Source: Symsagittifera roscoffensis (Eukaryota; Xenacoelomorpha; Acoela; Convolutidae). Taken from it: a DNA stretch of 64,000 bases. How positions within the stretch are numbered: position 1 is the stretch's first letter; every line of letters begins with the position of its first letter. The notes under the pieces were generated by a model that was given only the letters and a program-made list of their open reading frames with translations, searched no databases and was not told where the DNA came from. Location: NCBI RefSeq assembly GCF_963678635.1, contig NC_087062.1:63215253-63279252 (forward strand), read 5' to 3'. The position numbers and the translations under genes are program-made. Below are positions 1 through 12,135 of the stretch, piece after piece.

Positions 1-609
1 CTTAGCTAACCGAGTATGGAGGCCTACTTAAGAACAAAAAATGGTTAAAAGACAAATTGCGAAACAAAAACCGGAAAAAGACTAGAAATAGGAAAAAAAC
101 ATAAAAGCTAAAATCGGACAGTGATTTTGACTTCCAAATTAGGTGGATCAGACCTTCATATTAATTAAAAGTATACTCATAATGTTTTTTAATAAGACCG
201 ATCGTTTCGATCAATCAGCAAGTACTTAGGAGGTGCCCGATTTTGGGGCGTTGAAAGGGTTTTCAGATAGTCTTGCAACCTTGGAGGACCACTGGGAGAC
301 TTTACTGGAAGAGGTGACGTAGGACTGGGATCTGGGAAACAGGAAAAAGGACGCCACTGGGAAGAGACTGCCACTAGTGTGACCAGAACAGAGCAAAAGC
401 AAGAAGGGGCCAATGGGGTGTGCTGTTTCGTCAAACAGGTATCGTTAAATCCTTTTTAAACTATAGAAAAAAATATATAATAGTGAATAAGCGGCAACCC
501 ATAGTTTTGAGAAATATTTTTACTTCAGCAGAGCTTGGAAACAGGTTCTGGGGATTTTCTCCTGTGAAGGATAGCACCCATCCCGCTTAAGGTATTTTTC
601 GGCCTAAGT

Positions 610-626
610 GGGGGGGGGGGGGGGGG
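610..626 (+). repeat. 17-base G homopolymer
   Basis: Uninterrupted run of 17 G, followed by T and GGG. The same place in copies 2 and 3 (about 3504 and 6384) has only six G. This is a local slippage expansion in one unit, or an assembly or base-calling effect. Confidence 0.9.
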
Positions 627-1961
627 TGGGCTAGATAGGGGAAGGTTAGAAGGGGGGCTGGTTAAGATAGAGGTTGGTGGTTGGAAATTGTAAAAAGGGG
701 GGTTTCATTACAGTAACCATACAATCGATACCGTTGAGTACAGTAGATTAATTTGAGTCTGGAATAATCAGGATAAAGACTCAGAACAACAGTCGCAATG
801 CGAAGGTACCCAATAGTAAGCTCCAAATAAGGTAAGTGATTTGGCCGGATTGGATGGGAGATCGGAACTGGACATTTTTTGGAGACCCAGAAGATAAACA
901 CCCCATAATAACGTTAGAAGAGGAAGGAAAAACGCGTGACAGTCAGATACCAGACATTTTTTTTTGAAAGATGGATTTTGTCGACTTTGAATTTTGGATA
1001 TATAATTTTTTTTTGCTTTTTTAGTTCTTATTGTTTTTGTAACAGATTTTAAAATTTTACCGAGAAGTTTTCAACAAGAAATGGTGCATTTGCAACCATA
1101 ACAAGGCTTAAGATCTAGCTGCAATTCAACTTGCCTTGGATTAGGGAACGTCAGGAAAATTTGGGGAAACTCAATTATTTTTTGGTGAGAAAATTGGGTT
1201 TGGGGGCATTTCACACAAGTTCCTGAAGCAATTTTGGGATACGAAATTAAGTGTCCTAACTGAGATGGAGGTGGTACTGAGATTGTGGATTAAGGATACC
1301 AACACTTGATTTCCAATAGTGGGGAAACGCTACACGAGGTCCGGAGGTGATACTGGGTGGTGATTTAAGTATCTCATCAACACTTAAGTTCCAGTAGTGG
1401 CGGAACTGTACTCGAGTTCTTGAGGTAGTCTTGAGATAACGAATTAAGGGTCCCAACACTTGAATCATGGGTTAGTAAACTGAGGGACCCAACATTTGAG
1501 TCCTGGGATAGTAGATTAGGTGTCCTCACACCACTCCTGAGTTAGTAAATTAAATGTCCCAGCAGTTAGTCTAGGGAAGATAGACAAAGGGACAATGCCG
1601 GTGGAATACGCAGAAAAGGAGTCACAATTAGCTCGGGAAGTGAAAAAAAAAGGAAAAATAAGTTTTCATTCGGACTGAAATATACAATAGTCTGGAATTA
1701 TTTCAAATATTTTAGACTACATAGAGAATGATAGCTTCTTCTAACTTGTTGACGTTTTACGTTAAGCAACCGTATATAGCCGGAAATATAAAGAGAAAAA
1801 ACTGTGATTAAGGATCATGAAGAGAACAAGAGTGTCGTTACTGGAAGAGAGAGGAGCAGACGACTGAAGAAAAGCTCAATAGAAAAAAGGATTGCGCGCC
1901 CATAACTGAAGTTGATCTTGAGACGTCGCAACAGAGCACAGATGAAAAGGAAAGAAGGACA

Positions 1962-2724
1962 ATGAAATCGGCACCAATGCCGAATGTAGAAGAACAAGGA
2001 ACAAAGACGTTTGAGTTCTCACCAAAAGGCAATGGAAATGATGAAGTCACTGACAACACACCGGCGACAATAAAAGATGATTCACAAACAAAGAAGACAT
2101 CCATCACGGAGAGATTTGCAGCCATGGTCGGGATGAAACCAAGAGATAAGGAAGAAGCAACAACAGCAACCGACAAAAGCAAGACATTTGGAACGGTTTC
2201 CGCGATAACAACGGAGGCTGGCCAAGAGAAGGAGCAGGTAACAGCGGGTAACCCAGTGAGGCATTTAGCGGAATCTAAAGCACCACTAGTTGAGCTGGGA
2301 ATTGATGCTAAAGTTAGAACAGACGTACAAAAAACTAAAGTGTGGTTAGGAGGACCGCCAAGAAATGAGGAAGGAGTTCCGACATAATAAAAATGAAAAG
2401 CTTGACAACTATTTCACTTTAGCGAGGGCAACTGAAGAAAAGCTACAATAGATGGCTGAAAAAGTGGAGACGACTGGCAAGGAACGGGAAAATTTTATCA
2501 AGAAGGATACGGAGGAAATGAAAAGGCTGTATGAAACCGTAAACCAAAAGTTATGGAATCTAGAGACGAGAATGGACACCATGAGCAGAGACCAAGCGGA
2601 GAGTTCGTGTGCCTTACAGTCCAAATTGGATGCGCTCTTTACAAACTCTATCACTCGACAGAAAACGGTATCAGAAAAATCGGAGAAGCAAGCAGGCACA
2701 AGGGTGGACTTTGTGGAACCTTGA
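1962..2724 (+). pseudogene. gag N-terminal fragment, copy 1
   Basis: Hydrophilic, Lys/Glu/Thr-rich open frame (1962-2387, 141 codons) followed in a shifted frame by a charged, heptad-like segment (about 2365-2724) that looks like a coiled coil, as is common in Ty3/gypsy Gag. The second segment is interrupted by TAG at 2448-2450 and the two parts are in different frames. Shorter forward ORFs near 2553-2839 are other frames of the same segment. It belongs to gag because in copy 3 the same sequence leads into a zinc-knuckle domain. No full-length product is possible. Confidence 0.6.
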
Positions 2725-4127
2725 GATCCTGTTGAAGCGCTTTGGATCTGGATTGAAAGGACACCAAGCTATGATGAGATTTGAAAAAAGGAGACAGAGG
2801 GATGACGAATCGATTGATAGTGTTCTGGATGATCTGTGATAGCTTTTTGAATTAACTTGTGAGAATTTATCGGTGCGTTTTCTGATACGAGGCTTAGCTA
2901 ACCGAGTATGGAGGCCTACTTAAGAACAAAAAATGGGTAAAAGACAAATTGCGAAACGAAACTCGGAAAAAGAATAGAAATAGGAAGAAAAAACCATAAA
3001 AGCTAAAATAGGACAGTGATTTTGACTTCCAAATTAGGTGGATCAGACCTTCATATTAATTAAAAGTATACTCATAATGTTTTTTAATAAGACCGATCGT
3101 TTCGATCAAATAGCAAGTACTTAGGAGGTGCCCGAATTCGGGGCGTTGAAGGGGTTTTCAGATAGTCTTGCAACCTTGGAGGACCACTGGGAGACTTTAC
3201 TGGAAGAGGTGACGTAGGACTGGGATCTGGGAAACAGGAAAAAGGACACCACTGGGAAGAGACTACCACTAGTGTGGCCAGAACAGAGCAAAGGCAAGAA
3301 GGGGCCACTGATGTGTGCTGTTTCGTCAAACAGGTATCGTTAAATCCTTTTTAAACTAAAGAAAAAAATATATAATAGTGAATGAGCGGCAACCCATAGT
3401 TTTGAGAAATATTTTTACTTCAGCAGAGCTTGGAAACAGGTTCTGGGGATTTTCAACTGTGAGGGAAAGCACCCATCCCGCTTAAGGTATTTTTCGGCCT
3501 AAGTGGGGGGCTAGATAGGGGAAGGTTAGAAGGGGGGCTGGTTAGGATAGTGGTTGGTGGTTGGAAATTGTGAAAGGGGGGTTTCATTACAGTAACCATA
3601 CAATCGATACCGTTGAGTACAGTAGATTAATTTGAGTCTGGAATAATCAGGATAAAGACTCAGAACAACAGTCGCAATGCGAATGTACCCAATAGTAAGC
3701 TCGAAATAAGGTAGGTGACCTGGCCGGATTGGATGGGGGATCGGAACTGGACATTTTTTGGAGACCCAGAAGACAGACACCCCATAATAACGTTAGAAGA
3801 GGAAGGAAAAACGCGTGACAGTCAGATACCAGACATTATTTTTGAAAGACGGACTTTGTCGACTTTGAATTTTGGATATATAATTTTTTTTTTGCTTTTT
3901 TAGTTTTTATTGTTTTTGTAACAGATTTTAAAGTTTTACCGAGAAGTTTTCAACAAGAAATGGTGCATTTGCAACCATAACAAGGCTTAAGAACCAGCTG
4001 CATTTCAACTTGCCTTAGATTAGGGAAAGTCAGGAAAATTTGGGGAAACTCAATTATTTTTTGGTGAGAAAATTGGGTTTGGGGTCATTTCACACAAGTT
4101 CCTGAAGCAATTTTGGGATACGAAATT

Positions 4128-4470
4128 AAGTGTCCTAACACTTGAGTTCCGGAGGTGGTACTGAGATAGTGGTTTAAGGATACCAACACTTGATTTCCAA
4201 TAGTGGGGAAACGCTACACGAGGTCCGGAGGTGATACTGGGTGGTGATTTAAGTATCTCATCAACACTTAAGTTCCAGTAGTGGCGGAACTGTACTCGAG
4301 TTCTTGAGGTAGTCTTGAGATAGTGAATTAAGGGTCCCAACACTTGAATCATGGGTTAGTAAATTGAGGGACCCAACATTTGAGTCCTGGGATAGTAGAT
4401 TAGGTGTCCTCACACCACTCCTGAGTTAGTAAATTAAATGTCCCAACAGTTAGTCTAGGGAAGATAGACA
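4128..4470 (+). repeat. Degenerate short tandem repeats in the leader
   Basis: The leader contains about seven imperfect repeats of about 35-77 bp built on 'cacttgagttcc...agtaaattaagggtcccaa'. The same block lies at about 1255-1590 in copy 1 (first repeat partly deleted) and 7006-7350 in copy 3. No coding sense is visible; it lies between the putative LTR region and gag. Confidence 0.6.
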
Positions 4471-4845
4471 AAGGGACAATGCCGGTGGAATACGCAGAAA
4501 AGGAGTCATAATTAGCTCGAGAAGTGAAAAAAAAGAAAAAATAAGTTTTAATTCGGACTGAAATAAATATTAGTCTGGAATTATTTCAAATATTTTAGAC
4601 TACATAGAGAATGATAGCTTCTTCTAACTTGTTGACGTTTTACGTTAAGCAACCGTATATATCCGGAAATGTAAATAGAAAAAAACTGTGAATAAGGATC
4701 ATGAAGAGAACAAGAGTGTCGTTACTGGAAAAGAGAGGAGCAGACGACTGAAGAAAAGCTCAATAGAAAAAAGGATTGTGCGCCCATAACTGAAGTTGAT
4801 CTTGAGACGTCGCAACAGAGCACGGATGAAAAGGAATGAAGGACA

Positions 4846-5604
4846 ATGGAATCGGCACCAATGCCGAATGTAGAAGAACAAGGAACAAAGACGATTGAGT
4901 TCTCTCCAAAAGGCAATGGAAATGAAGTCACTGACAACACACCGGCGACAATAAAAGATGATTCACAAACAAAGAAGACATCCATCACGGAGAAATTTGC
5001 AGCCATGGTCGGGATGAAACCAAGAGACAAGGAAGAAGCAACAACAGCAACCGACAAAAGCAAGACATTTGGAACGGTTTCCGCGATAACAACGGAGGCT
5101 GGCCAAGAGAAGGAACAGGGAACAGCGGTTAACCCAGTGAGGCATTTAGCGGAATCTAAAGCACCACTAGTTGAGCTGGGAATTGATGCTAAAATTGAAC
5201 AGACGTACAAAAAAATAAAGTGTAGTTAGGAGGACCGCCAAGAAATGAGGAAGGAGTTCCGACATAATAAAAATGAAAAACTTGACAACTACTTCACCTT
5301 AGCGAGGGCAACTGAAGAAAAGCTACAACAGATAGCTGAAAGAGTGGAGACGACTGGCAAGGAACGGGAAAATTTTATCAAGAAGGATACGGAGGAAATG
5401 AAAAGGCTGTATGAAACCGTAAACCAAAAGTTATGGAATCTAGAGACGAGAATGGACACCATGAGCAGAGACCAAGCGGAGAGTTCGTGTGCCTTACAGT
5501 CCAAATTGGATGCGCTCTTTACAAACTCTATCACTCGACAGAAAACGGTATCAGAAAAATCGGAGAAGCAAGCAGGCACAAGGGTGGACTTTGTGGAACC
5601 TTGA
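4846..5604 (+). pseudogene. gag N-terminal fragment, copy 2
   Basis: Same two-part arrangement as copy 1: open frame 4846-5229, then 5245-5604 without an internal stop. A one-base loss near 5193 shifts the first frame so that it ends early relative to the others (127 codons versus 141). The coiled-coil-like segment is intact over 119 codons. It stops at 5602-5604, before the region where copy 3 continues toward the nucleocapsid. Confidence 0.6.
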
Positions 5605-5772
5605 GATCCTGTTGAAGCGCTTTGGATCTGGATTGAAAGGACACCAAGCTATGATGAGATTTGAAAAAAGGAGACAGAGGGATGACGAATCGATTGATAG
5701 TGTTCTGGATGATCTGTGATAGCTTTTTCAATTAACTTGTGAGAATTTATCGGTGCGTTTTCTGATACGAGG

Positions 5773-8609
5773 CTTAGCTAACCGAGTATGGAGGCCTACT
5801 TAAGAACAAAAAATGGGTAAAAGACAAATTGCGAAACGAAACTCGGAAAAAGAATAGAAATAGGAAGAAAAAACCATAAAAGCTAAAATAGGACAGTGAT
5901 TTTGACTTCCAAATTAGGTGGATCAGACCTTCATATTAATTAAAAGTATACTCATAATGTTTTTTAATAAGACCGATCGTTTCGATCAAATAGCAAGTAC
6001 TTAGGAGGTGCCCGAATTCGGGGCGTTGAAGGGGTTTTCAGATAGTCTTGCAACCTTGGAGGACCACTGGGAGACTTTACTGGAAGAGGTGACGTAGGAC
6101 TGGGATCTGGGAAACAGGAAAAAGGACACCACTGGGAAGAGACTACCACTAGTGTGGCCAGAACAGAGCAAAGGCAAGAAGGGGCCACTGATGTGTGCTG
6201 TTTCGTCAAACAGGTATCGTTAAATCCTTTTTAAACTAAAGAAAAAAATATATAATAGTGAATGAGCGGCAACCCATAGTTTTGAGAAATATTTTTACTT
6301 CAGCAGAGCTTGGAAACAGGTTCTGGGGATTTTCAACTGTGAGGGAAAGCACCCATCCCGCTTAAGGTATTTTTCGGCCTAAGTGGGGGGCTAGATAAGG
6401 GAAGGTTAGAAGGGGGGCTGGTTAGGATAGTGGTTGGTGGTTGGAAATTGTAAAAGGGGGGTTTCATTACAGTAACCATACAATCGATACCGTTGAGTAC
6501 AGTAGATTAATTTGAGTCTGGAATAATCAGGATAAAGACTCAGAACAACAGTCGCAATGCGAATGTACCCAATAGTAAGCTCGAAATAAGGTAGGTGACC
6601 TGGCCGGATTGGATGGGGGATCGGAACTGGACATTTTTTGGAGACCCAGAAGACAGACACCCCATAATAACGTTAGAAGAGGAAGGAAAAACGCGTGACA
6701 GTCAGATACCAGACATTATTTTTGAAAGACGGACTTTGTCGACTTTGAATTTTGGATATATAATTTTTTTTTGCTTTTTTAGTTTTTATTGTTTTTGTAA
6801 CAGATTTTAAAGTTTTACCGAGAAGTTTTCAACAAGAAATGGTGCATTTGCAACCATAACAAGGCTTAAGAACCAGCTGCATTTCAACTTGCCTTAGATT
6901 AGGGAAAGTCAGGAAAATTTGGGGAAACTCAATTATTTTTTGGTGAGAAAATTGGGTTTGGGGTCATTTCACACAAGTTGGGATACGAATTGGGATACGA
7001 AATTAAGTGTCCTAACACTTGAGTTCCGGAGGTGGTACTGAGATAGTGGTTTAAGGATACCAACACTTGATTTCCAATAGTGGGGAAACGCTACACCAGG
7101 TCCGGAGGTGATACTGGGTGGTGATTTAAGTATCTCATCAACACTTAAGTTCCAGTAGTGGCGGAACTGTACTCGAGTTCTTGAGGTAGTCTTGAGATAG
7201 TGAATTAAGGGTCCCAACACTTGAATCATGGGTTAGTAAATTGAGGGACCCAACATTTGAGTCCTGGGATAGTAGATTAGGTGTCCTCACACCACTCCTG
7301 AGTTAGTAAATTAAATGTCCCAACAGTTAGTCTAGGGAAGATAGACAAAGGGACAATGCCGGTGGAATACGCAGAAAAGGAGTCATAATTAGCTCGAGAA
7401 GTGAAAAAAAGGAAAAATAAGTTTTAATTCGGACTGAAATAAATATTAGTCTGGAATTATTTCAAATATTTTAGACTACATAGAGAATGATAGCTTCTTC
7501 TAACTTGTTGACGTTTTACGTTAAGCAACCGTATATATCCGGAAATGTAAATAGAAAAAAACTGTGAATAAGGATCATGAAGAGAACAAGAGTGTCGTTA
7601 CTGGAAAAGAGAGGAGCAGACGACTGAAGAAAAGCTCAATAGAAAAAAGGATTGTGCGCCCATAACTGAAGTTGATCTTGAGACGTCGCAACAGAGCACG
7701 GATGAAAAGGAATGAAGGACAATGGAATCGGCACCAATGCCGAATGTAGAAGAACAAGGAACAAAGACGATTGAGTTCTCTCCAAAAGGCAATGGAAATG
7801 AAGTCACTGACAACACACCGGCGACAATAAAAGATGATTCACAAACAAAGAAGACATCCATCACGGAGAAATTTGCAGCCATTGTCGGGATGAAACCAAG
7901 AGACAAGGAAGAAGCAACAACATCAATGCACAAAAGCAAGACATTTGGAACGGTTTCCGCGATAATAACGGAGGCTGGTCAAGAGAAGGAACAGGGAACA
8001 GCGGGTAACCCAGTGAGGCATTTAGCGGAGTCTAAAGCACCACTAGTTGAGCTGGGAATTGATGCTAAAGTTAGAACAGACGTACAAAAAACTAAAGTGT
8101 ATTTAGGAGGACCGCCAAGAAATGAGGAAGGAGTTCCGACATCATAAAAATGAAAAACTTGGCAACTACTTCACCTTAGCGAGGGCAACTGAAGAAAAGC
8201 TACAACAGATGGCTGAAAGAGTGGAGACGACTGGCAAGGAACGGGAAAATTTTATCAAGAAGGATACGGAGGAAATGAAAAGGCTGTATGAAACCGTAAA
8301 CTAAAAGTTATGGAATCTAGAGACGAGAATGGACACTATGAGTAGAGACCAAGCGGAGAGTTCGTGTGCCTTACAGTCCAAATTGGATGCGCTCTTTAGA
8401 AACTCTGTCACTCGACAGAAAACGGTATCAGAAAAATCGGAGAAGCAACCAGGCACAAGGGTGGACTTTGTGGAACCTCAACGCAAGAAGCAAGAATCTT
8501 TGAGATTCTGTTGAAGCGCTTCGGATCCGGATTGAAAGGACACCAAGCTATGATGAGATTTGAAAAAAAAGAGACAGAGGGATGACGAATCGATTGATCG
8601 TTTTCTGGA
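5773..8609 (+). repeat. 2.88-kb tandem unit, copy 3 (joins the rest of the element)
   Basis: Third direct unit. Unlike copies 1 and 2 it does not switch into the short tail after gag residue motif LDD near 8609; it runs on in gag sequence toward the zinc knuckle. It is therefore the copy attached to the body of the retrotransposon. A small insertion/duplication near 6979-6998 (a repeated ttgggatacgaa) separates it from copy 2. Confidence 0.85.
7722..8514 (+). pseudogene. gag N-terminal fragment, copy 3
   Basis: Open frame 7722-8147 overlaps a second frame at 8122-8304. The second frame is broken by TAA at about 8302 and reopens at 8329-8514. This copy extends past the point where copies 1 and 2 stop: it has an insertion near 8478-8500 relative to them and continues into the gag C-terminal half. 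It is therefore the proper 5' part of the element body, although dead. Confidence 0.6.
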
Positions 8610-9175
8610 TGATCCAGAGAGCTTTAAAAGAACAAGCGATCCAGAGGAATCGACAAACAGGGGAAACTTTAGCATTGCTTCAAAATTCATTGATGAGGGA
8701 AAAGTGACGAATTAAGAGCAATATTGGCGACATACTATACGCTATCGAAAGATAACGCACCAACACCAGAAGAGATGAGACAGAAATCTGGAGAGTAAAT
8801 ATTGATGAAACCAAAAAAATACTCATTTTCAAACAGTAGAAATTTGCAAGGGGAAGCCAACGACAAGGGTCGACGTGGTACAAGCCAGGAGACGACATGG
8901 ACAAGCGGATGTCGTGTGCGAATTGTGGATCGACAGATCATCACGTAGCGGATTGCACCACTTACAAACAAAGAATAAAAAGTTTGGGATACACACCAGA
9001 TGAAGATGACATAAGCCAGATGGATGATTATGAGTTCTACAGTGGATTGATTATCAAGATAGGCGCGAGGTGCTTTTTCTGCAATCAGATTGGACTGTCC
9101 TCTGTTTTGGGAAGCAGTGAAGAATTAGAATCACCCAAATCACAAATAAGCACTTGCGGCTGTGCAGAACACTAG
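8515..9175 (+). pseudogene. gag C-terminal half with CCHC zinc knuckle
   Basis: The 8897-9175 frame contains CANCGSTDHHVADC, a canonical CX2CX4HX4C retroviral-type zinc knuckle (nucleocapsid, RNA packaging). A second knuckle begins at CFFCNQIG (about 9070-9095) but is lost to a small deletion; the remainder (GACTGTCC..., DCP in another frame) is still visible at about 9092-9115. Upstream, 8600-8880 carries gag sequence in several frames with stops. Two knuckles in Gag fit Ty3/gypsy elements. Non-functional. Confidence 0.75.
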
Positions 9176-9739
9176 GAATAGACAAGCTGAGAATGACTTG
9201 CAGAACAAAGACGTGACAAGTGTTGAGTTATCGACGAAATCAATGAAGGCAGTTATCGAAGAAAGAGATGCCGAGAGCAACGACAAAAAATTCACTGGAA
9301 AAAAAACGACAATAAAGCAGCAGCAGACGCTATTAATAAGGTGGAACCAGACTTGGCGACAAAAGAGATTGAACAAAGGCTGAAGCAGGAAATAGAGGGA
9401 CAGCAGAGAAACGAGACACTTTCAGCGTCAACAATAGAACCCGAGACAAACGACAACCTGAAAGTCAGGAGCAAATGCAACACCTTGAAAATGGAGACTG
9501 GAAAACCCTTCGGGATCACAAAGATTGGGGCGAGAATCATAGCAAAGATCACCGTGGCCATGAGGTAAAGAGGAACCTGAGCGAAACAAGCGACCAGACA
9601 CTGATGCACATAGATGTATATGCTGAAAATTTGAGCACCATCAGCCCACAGACACCTTCGAGAGCACTCAGAGCGTTACTCACCAGAGGTGGTGGAAAAT
9701 CAATAAGGGCAGACAGCAGATAAACAGAATCCTATGGTC
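9176..9739 (+). pseudogene. Charged gag-to-protease linker, frameshifted
   Basis: Three overlapping short forward frames (9162-9383, 9341-9568, 9475-9723) each hold part of a Lys/Glu/Gln-rich segment; reading moves between frames, showing indels. It sits between the zinc knuckle and the protease, so it is the gag C-terminus or protease leader. No enzymatic motif is visible. Confidence 0.5.
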
Positions 9740-10516
9740 AACACGAGGTGATGTTGAATATAGATGGAATCAATATCCACACAAAGACAATGATAACGTG
9801 CGACGAGGACTTTGCTGGTCAAATTTATGTAGGGCGAGAGGAACTCAAGGTGAGGTCGATTGGGCATTGTGCCATGCTTTGGGAACAGAAGCAGATGTAT
9901 CAGCACATGTACTAGATATAAACGGAAGAAAGACCCAATTGAGAGGACTACTGGATACGTGAGCTGTCTTGAGCGACATACGAATAGAAACATGGAAAAC
10001 AAAGGGGCATTGAGGGTCCATGGCAGAACATCGATAAAAGCCTTGATTCTGGGGGACCGCAACCTGTGGATGAGTTTTCTGTTGTTGGAGAACTTAGATG
10101 ATTCGTACAAGTTTATTTTAGACAGAGTTTTCATCAAGAGTTTTGATTTAACGATTGATCTTAACACTGCGATGCTCAGGATTCGAAATCCGGAAATGAA
10201 GTACGTAGTTAAACCGGTAAATTTGATAATGACGAATGGGAGTAAAGCTCCCGTTTTCTTGAGTAGGAGGGTGAGGTTGAAAGCAAACGAGGCAGCGACA
10301 TTAAGCTTGAGAATGAAGAATTATAATGAACTAAGATATTACAAACAGGTATGTATAGTACCGAGTTCGAATAGCCAAAGTGCTGCTATTTTAGGAAGAT
10401 CATTCTCGATCGCCAAGAATGGCCTCAGCGTCAGTGTCTTGTTGAATACTCTTGATATACCAATCACAAATCACAGAGGAGAGGGAGCAAACTGGGATAC
10501 GCGCTGCCGGTGAAAA
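9740..10516 (+). pseudogene. Retropepsin-like aspartic protease region, active site broken
   Basis: The frame through 9920-10513 has the retropepsin signature: a hydrophobic lead-in, then D-T at 9954-9959 followed by a TGA stop (9960-9962) exactly where the Gly of the catalytic DTG triad belongs, then AVLS. About 80 residues on, FILDRVFIKSFDLTIDL matches the second conserved strand block of the fold. The 217-codon stretch 9860-10513 is otherwise open. Its order between zinc knuckle and reverse transcriptase is that of Ty3/gypsy pol. The stop in the catalytic triad means no active protease. Confidence 0.7.
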
Positions 10517-11575
10517 AACTAATTATGAAATGACTGAGAATGTTAAAATATATAAAGATCTTGAATGTCCGAATCACAAGGACAAAACTTGTATCTTGAG
10601 CAGATTGAAGAAAATGAAGATTTCACCAGGTTGTATTAATTCACTTAAATCAGAAACGGATGATGGGCTTTCGAGCTGTTCGAACTTTCCGGAAAGAGCC
10701 ACAAAAGAGGAATTGGAAATGGCCAAAACTGATATTACCAGAAACTGAGCACTTAAGGAGGAAATTAACGGACGAACAGCTCAAAGCCATCAAGGAAGTG
10801 CTAGATAGGAATCAGGACGTTTTTTAGACATAAGGTGGAACGTCGTTGAGCAGGAGATAGAACTGGAGGAGTTGGCGGTACCGCATAGGGAGGGGCGAGG
10901 CGCATGATCTCAAACAAATCGGATGCATGTAGAAATAAATAGAAACATTATGAGAGTATGATATGATAGAACCATCCAAATCAGAGTGGGCATGTGGAGT
11001 AGTGACGGCCAAAAAGAAAAGAGGTCAACTTGCTGCCACTTTCGATATCTAAACTCCGTCACGGTGAAGGATACCTATACCATACCTAGAATAGATGAAA
11101 GTCTTTCAAAATTGTGGGATGCAAAATTTTGTACATTTCTTGATCTGGGTTTGGCTTTTTGGCAAGTGCCACTTAGGAAGCAGGCTGGGACAAGACGGGG
11201 TTTGCTTGCGAGCTAGGACTGTTCCAATGGAAGAGGTTGCCCTTTGGCCTTTTTAACGCAACGGCCGCATTTCAATTTCAGCGACTGATAGCACAGCCAC
11301 TATTAAGAGTGATAAAAAAGTACGGTAACTAGGTTATGTGTTACAAGGACGATGTGGTTATTGCGGCACCAACGCTGGAGGACCACATCGAGCGGCTAGA
11401 CAAAGTATTGGCATGCATGAAAAGAGCAGGAATTAAATGAAATACCTCGAAATGAGATATCTGGAAAGACGCGATCAAATACCTCGGAAAGATGGTAGAC
11501 AAACATGGCATCCGACCAGACCCAGATGCGGTAGAGGCAGTTCTGACTTGGTAGTCATCGAAGACTGAGCACCAA
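10517..11575 (+). pseudogene. Reverse transcriptase domain, Ty3/gypsy type, dead
   Basis: In order: an N-terminal leader (10,740-10,985), then FRYLN...YTIPRIDESLSKL, motif A FLDLGLAFWQVPL (first catalytic Asp at 11142-11144), motif B PFGLFNATAAFQ (from 11240), and motif C YKDD at 11342-11353. Family members usually have Y-V/L/I-D-D; Lys at the second position is unusual. A TAG stop sits at 11330-11332, four codons before YKDD, and there are frame changes near 10,985, 11,215 and 11,440. KYLG...VDKHGIRPDPDAVEAV (about 11,480-11,550) is the normal RT thumb. Motif set and order identify Ty3/gypsy (Metaviridae-type) pol. Confidence 0.9.
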
Positions 11576-12135
11576 TTGATGAGTTTTCTTGATTTCGCCA
11601 ACTACTACAGTGAATGTGTCAAGGGTTACGCAGACAAAGTATATCCAATGCAGCAGCTCATGAGACATAAAGGCAAGAAATTCAGGTGCAACAACGCTGC
11701 GGAAGAATCATTTCAGATAAAAGAGAAAGAATTGTGTGAAGCTCCTGTTCTAGGAATGCCTACGGAGAATAGAATGTACGTCCTTAATGCAGATGCGTCA
11801 GTGGTTGCAATCTCAGGCATATTCCACCATGAACAAGAACGGAATGGCTAACTGTCTCAAAGCCAATATCATACGGAAGCAAAGTCTTGAGCGACACGGA
11901 AATGAAGTACGGGGCACCCAAGGCGGAAATGTTCGCGGCAGTCACCTTCGTGGAGAAGTACAGGGCGTATTTGGACAGTGAGCCATTTAGGCTACGGGTC
12001 GACAACAGGGCACATTCTAGGCTCAAAACATACTCAATGGACCAAAGTTAGATTGGGAGATGGATCGTACGACTAGACGGTTACAACATAATACTTGAGC
12101 GCAGGATAAGGGACAAGCACCAAAGTGTCGACAAC
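11576..12135 (+). pseudogene. RNase H domain, dead
   Basis: Frame 11576-11851 carries the RT-RNase H connection (FANYYSECVKGYADKVYPMQ) and the DADASVVAISGIFHHEQ block with its conserved acidic residues. TAA follows at about 11849 and the frame then shifts; KYGAPKAEMFAAVTFVEKY and RLRVDNRAHSRLKTYS (about 11,900-12,040) are the later RNase H blocks. A further TAG near 12,050 and another frame change precede the linker ORF. RNase H directly after RT is the Ty3/gypsy order. Confidence 0.8.

Larger units (their letters stand above)
1..2892 (+). repeat. 2.88-kb tandem unit, copy 1 (retrotransposon leader plus gag N-half)
   Basis: First of three direct units; its opening sequence recurs at 2893 and 5773. 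The unit holds a long non-coding leader or LTR-like stretch (about 1-1800) followed by the N-terminal half of a gag gene. Copy 1 is the most diverged: it has a 17-G run at 610-626 absent from the others, a shortened leader near 1258, and a premature stop in gag at 2448-2450. I could not fix LTR ends or a primer-binding site. Confidence 0.85.
2893..5772 (+). repeat. 2.88-kb tandem unit, copy 2
   Basis: Second direct unit (2,880 bp). It is very close to copy 3 over the leader and close to copy 1 over the 3' part of gag, where about 5400-5770 matches 2520-2890 almost base for base. This mosaic similarity suggests exchange between units. It ends, like copy 1, by leaving the gag frame just after about 2836/5716 and entering a short tail of about 55 bp that leads into the next unit. 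Confidence 0.85.

Noticed and set aside
189-434. 81-codon minus ORF repeated in all three left units (also 3084-3329 and 5964-6209)
   Set aside because: Conserved only because the DNA is duplicated. It lies in the leader/LTR-like region, has no motif, and changes between copies are not biased to silent sites.
1838-2182. Hydrophobic Ser/Val-rich minus ORFs opposite gag (also 4722-5210 and 7598-7939)
   Set aside because: Antisense shadow of the Lys/Glu/Thr-rich gag frame, whose codons read backwards as Ser/Val/Phe.
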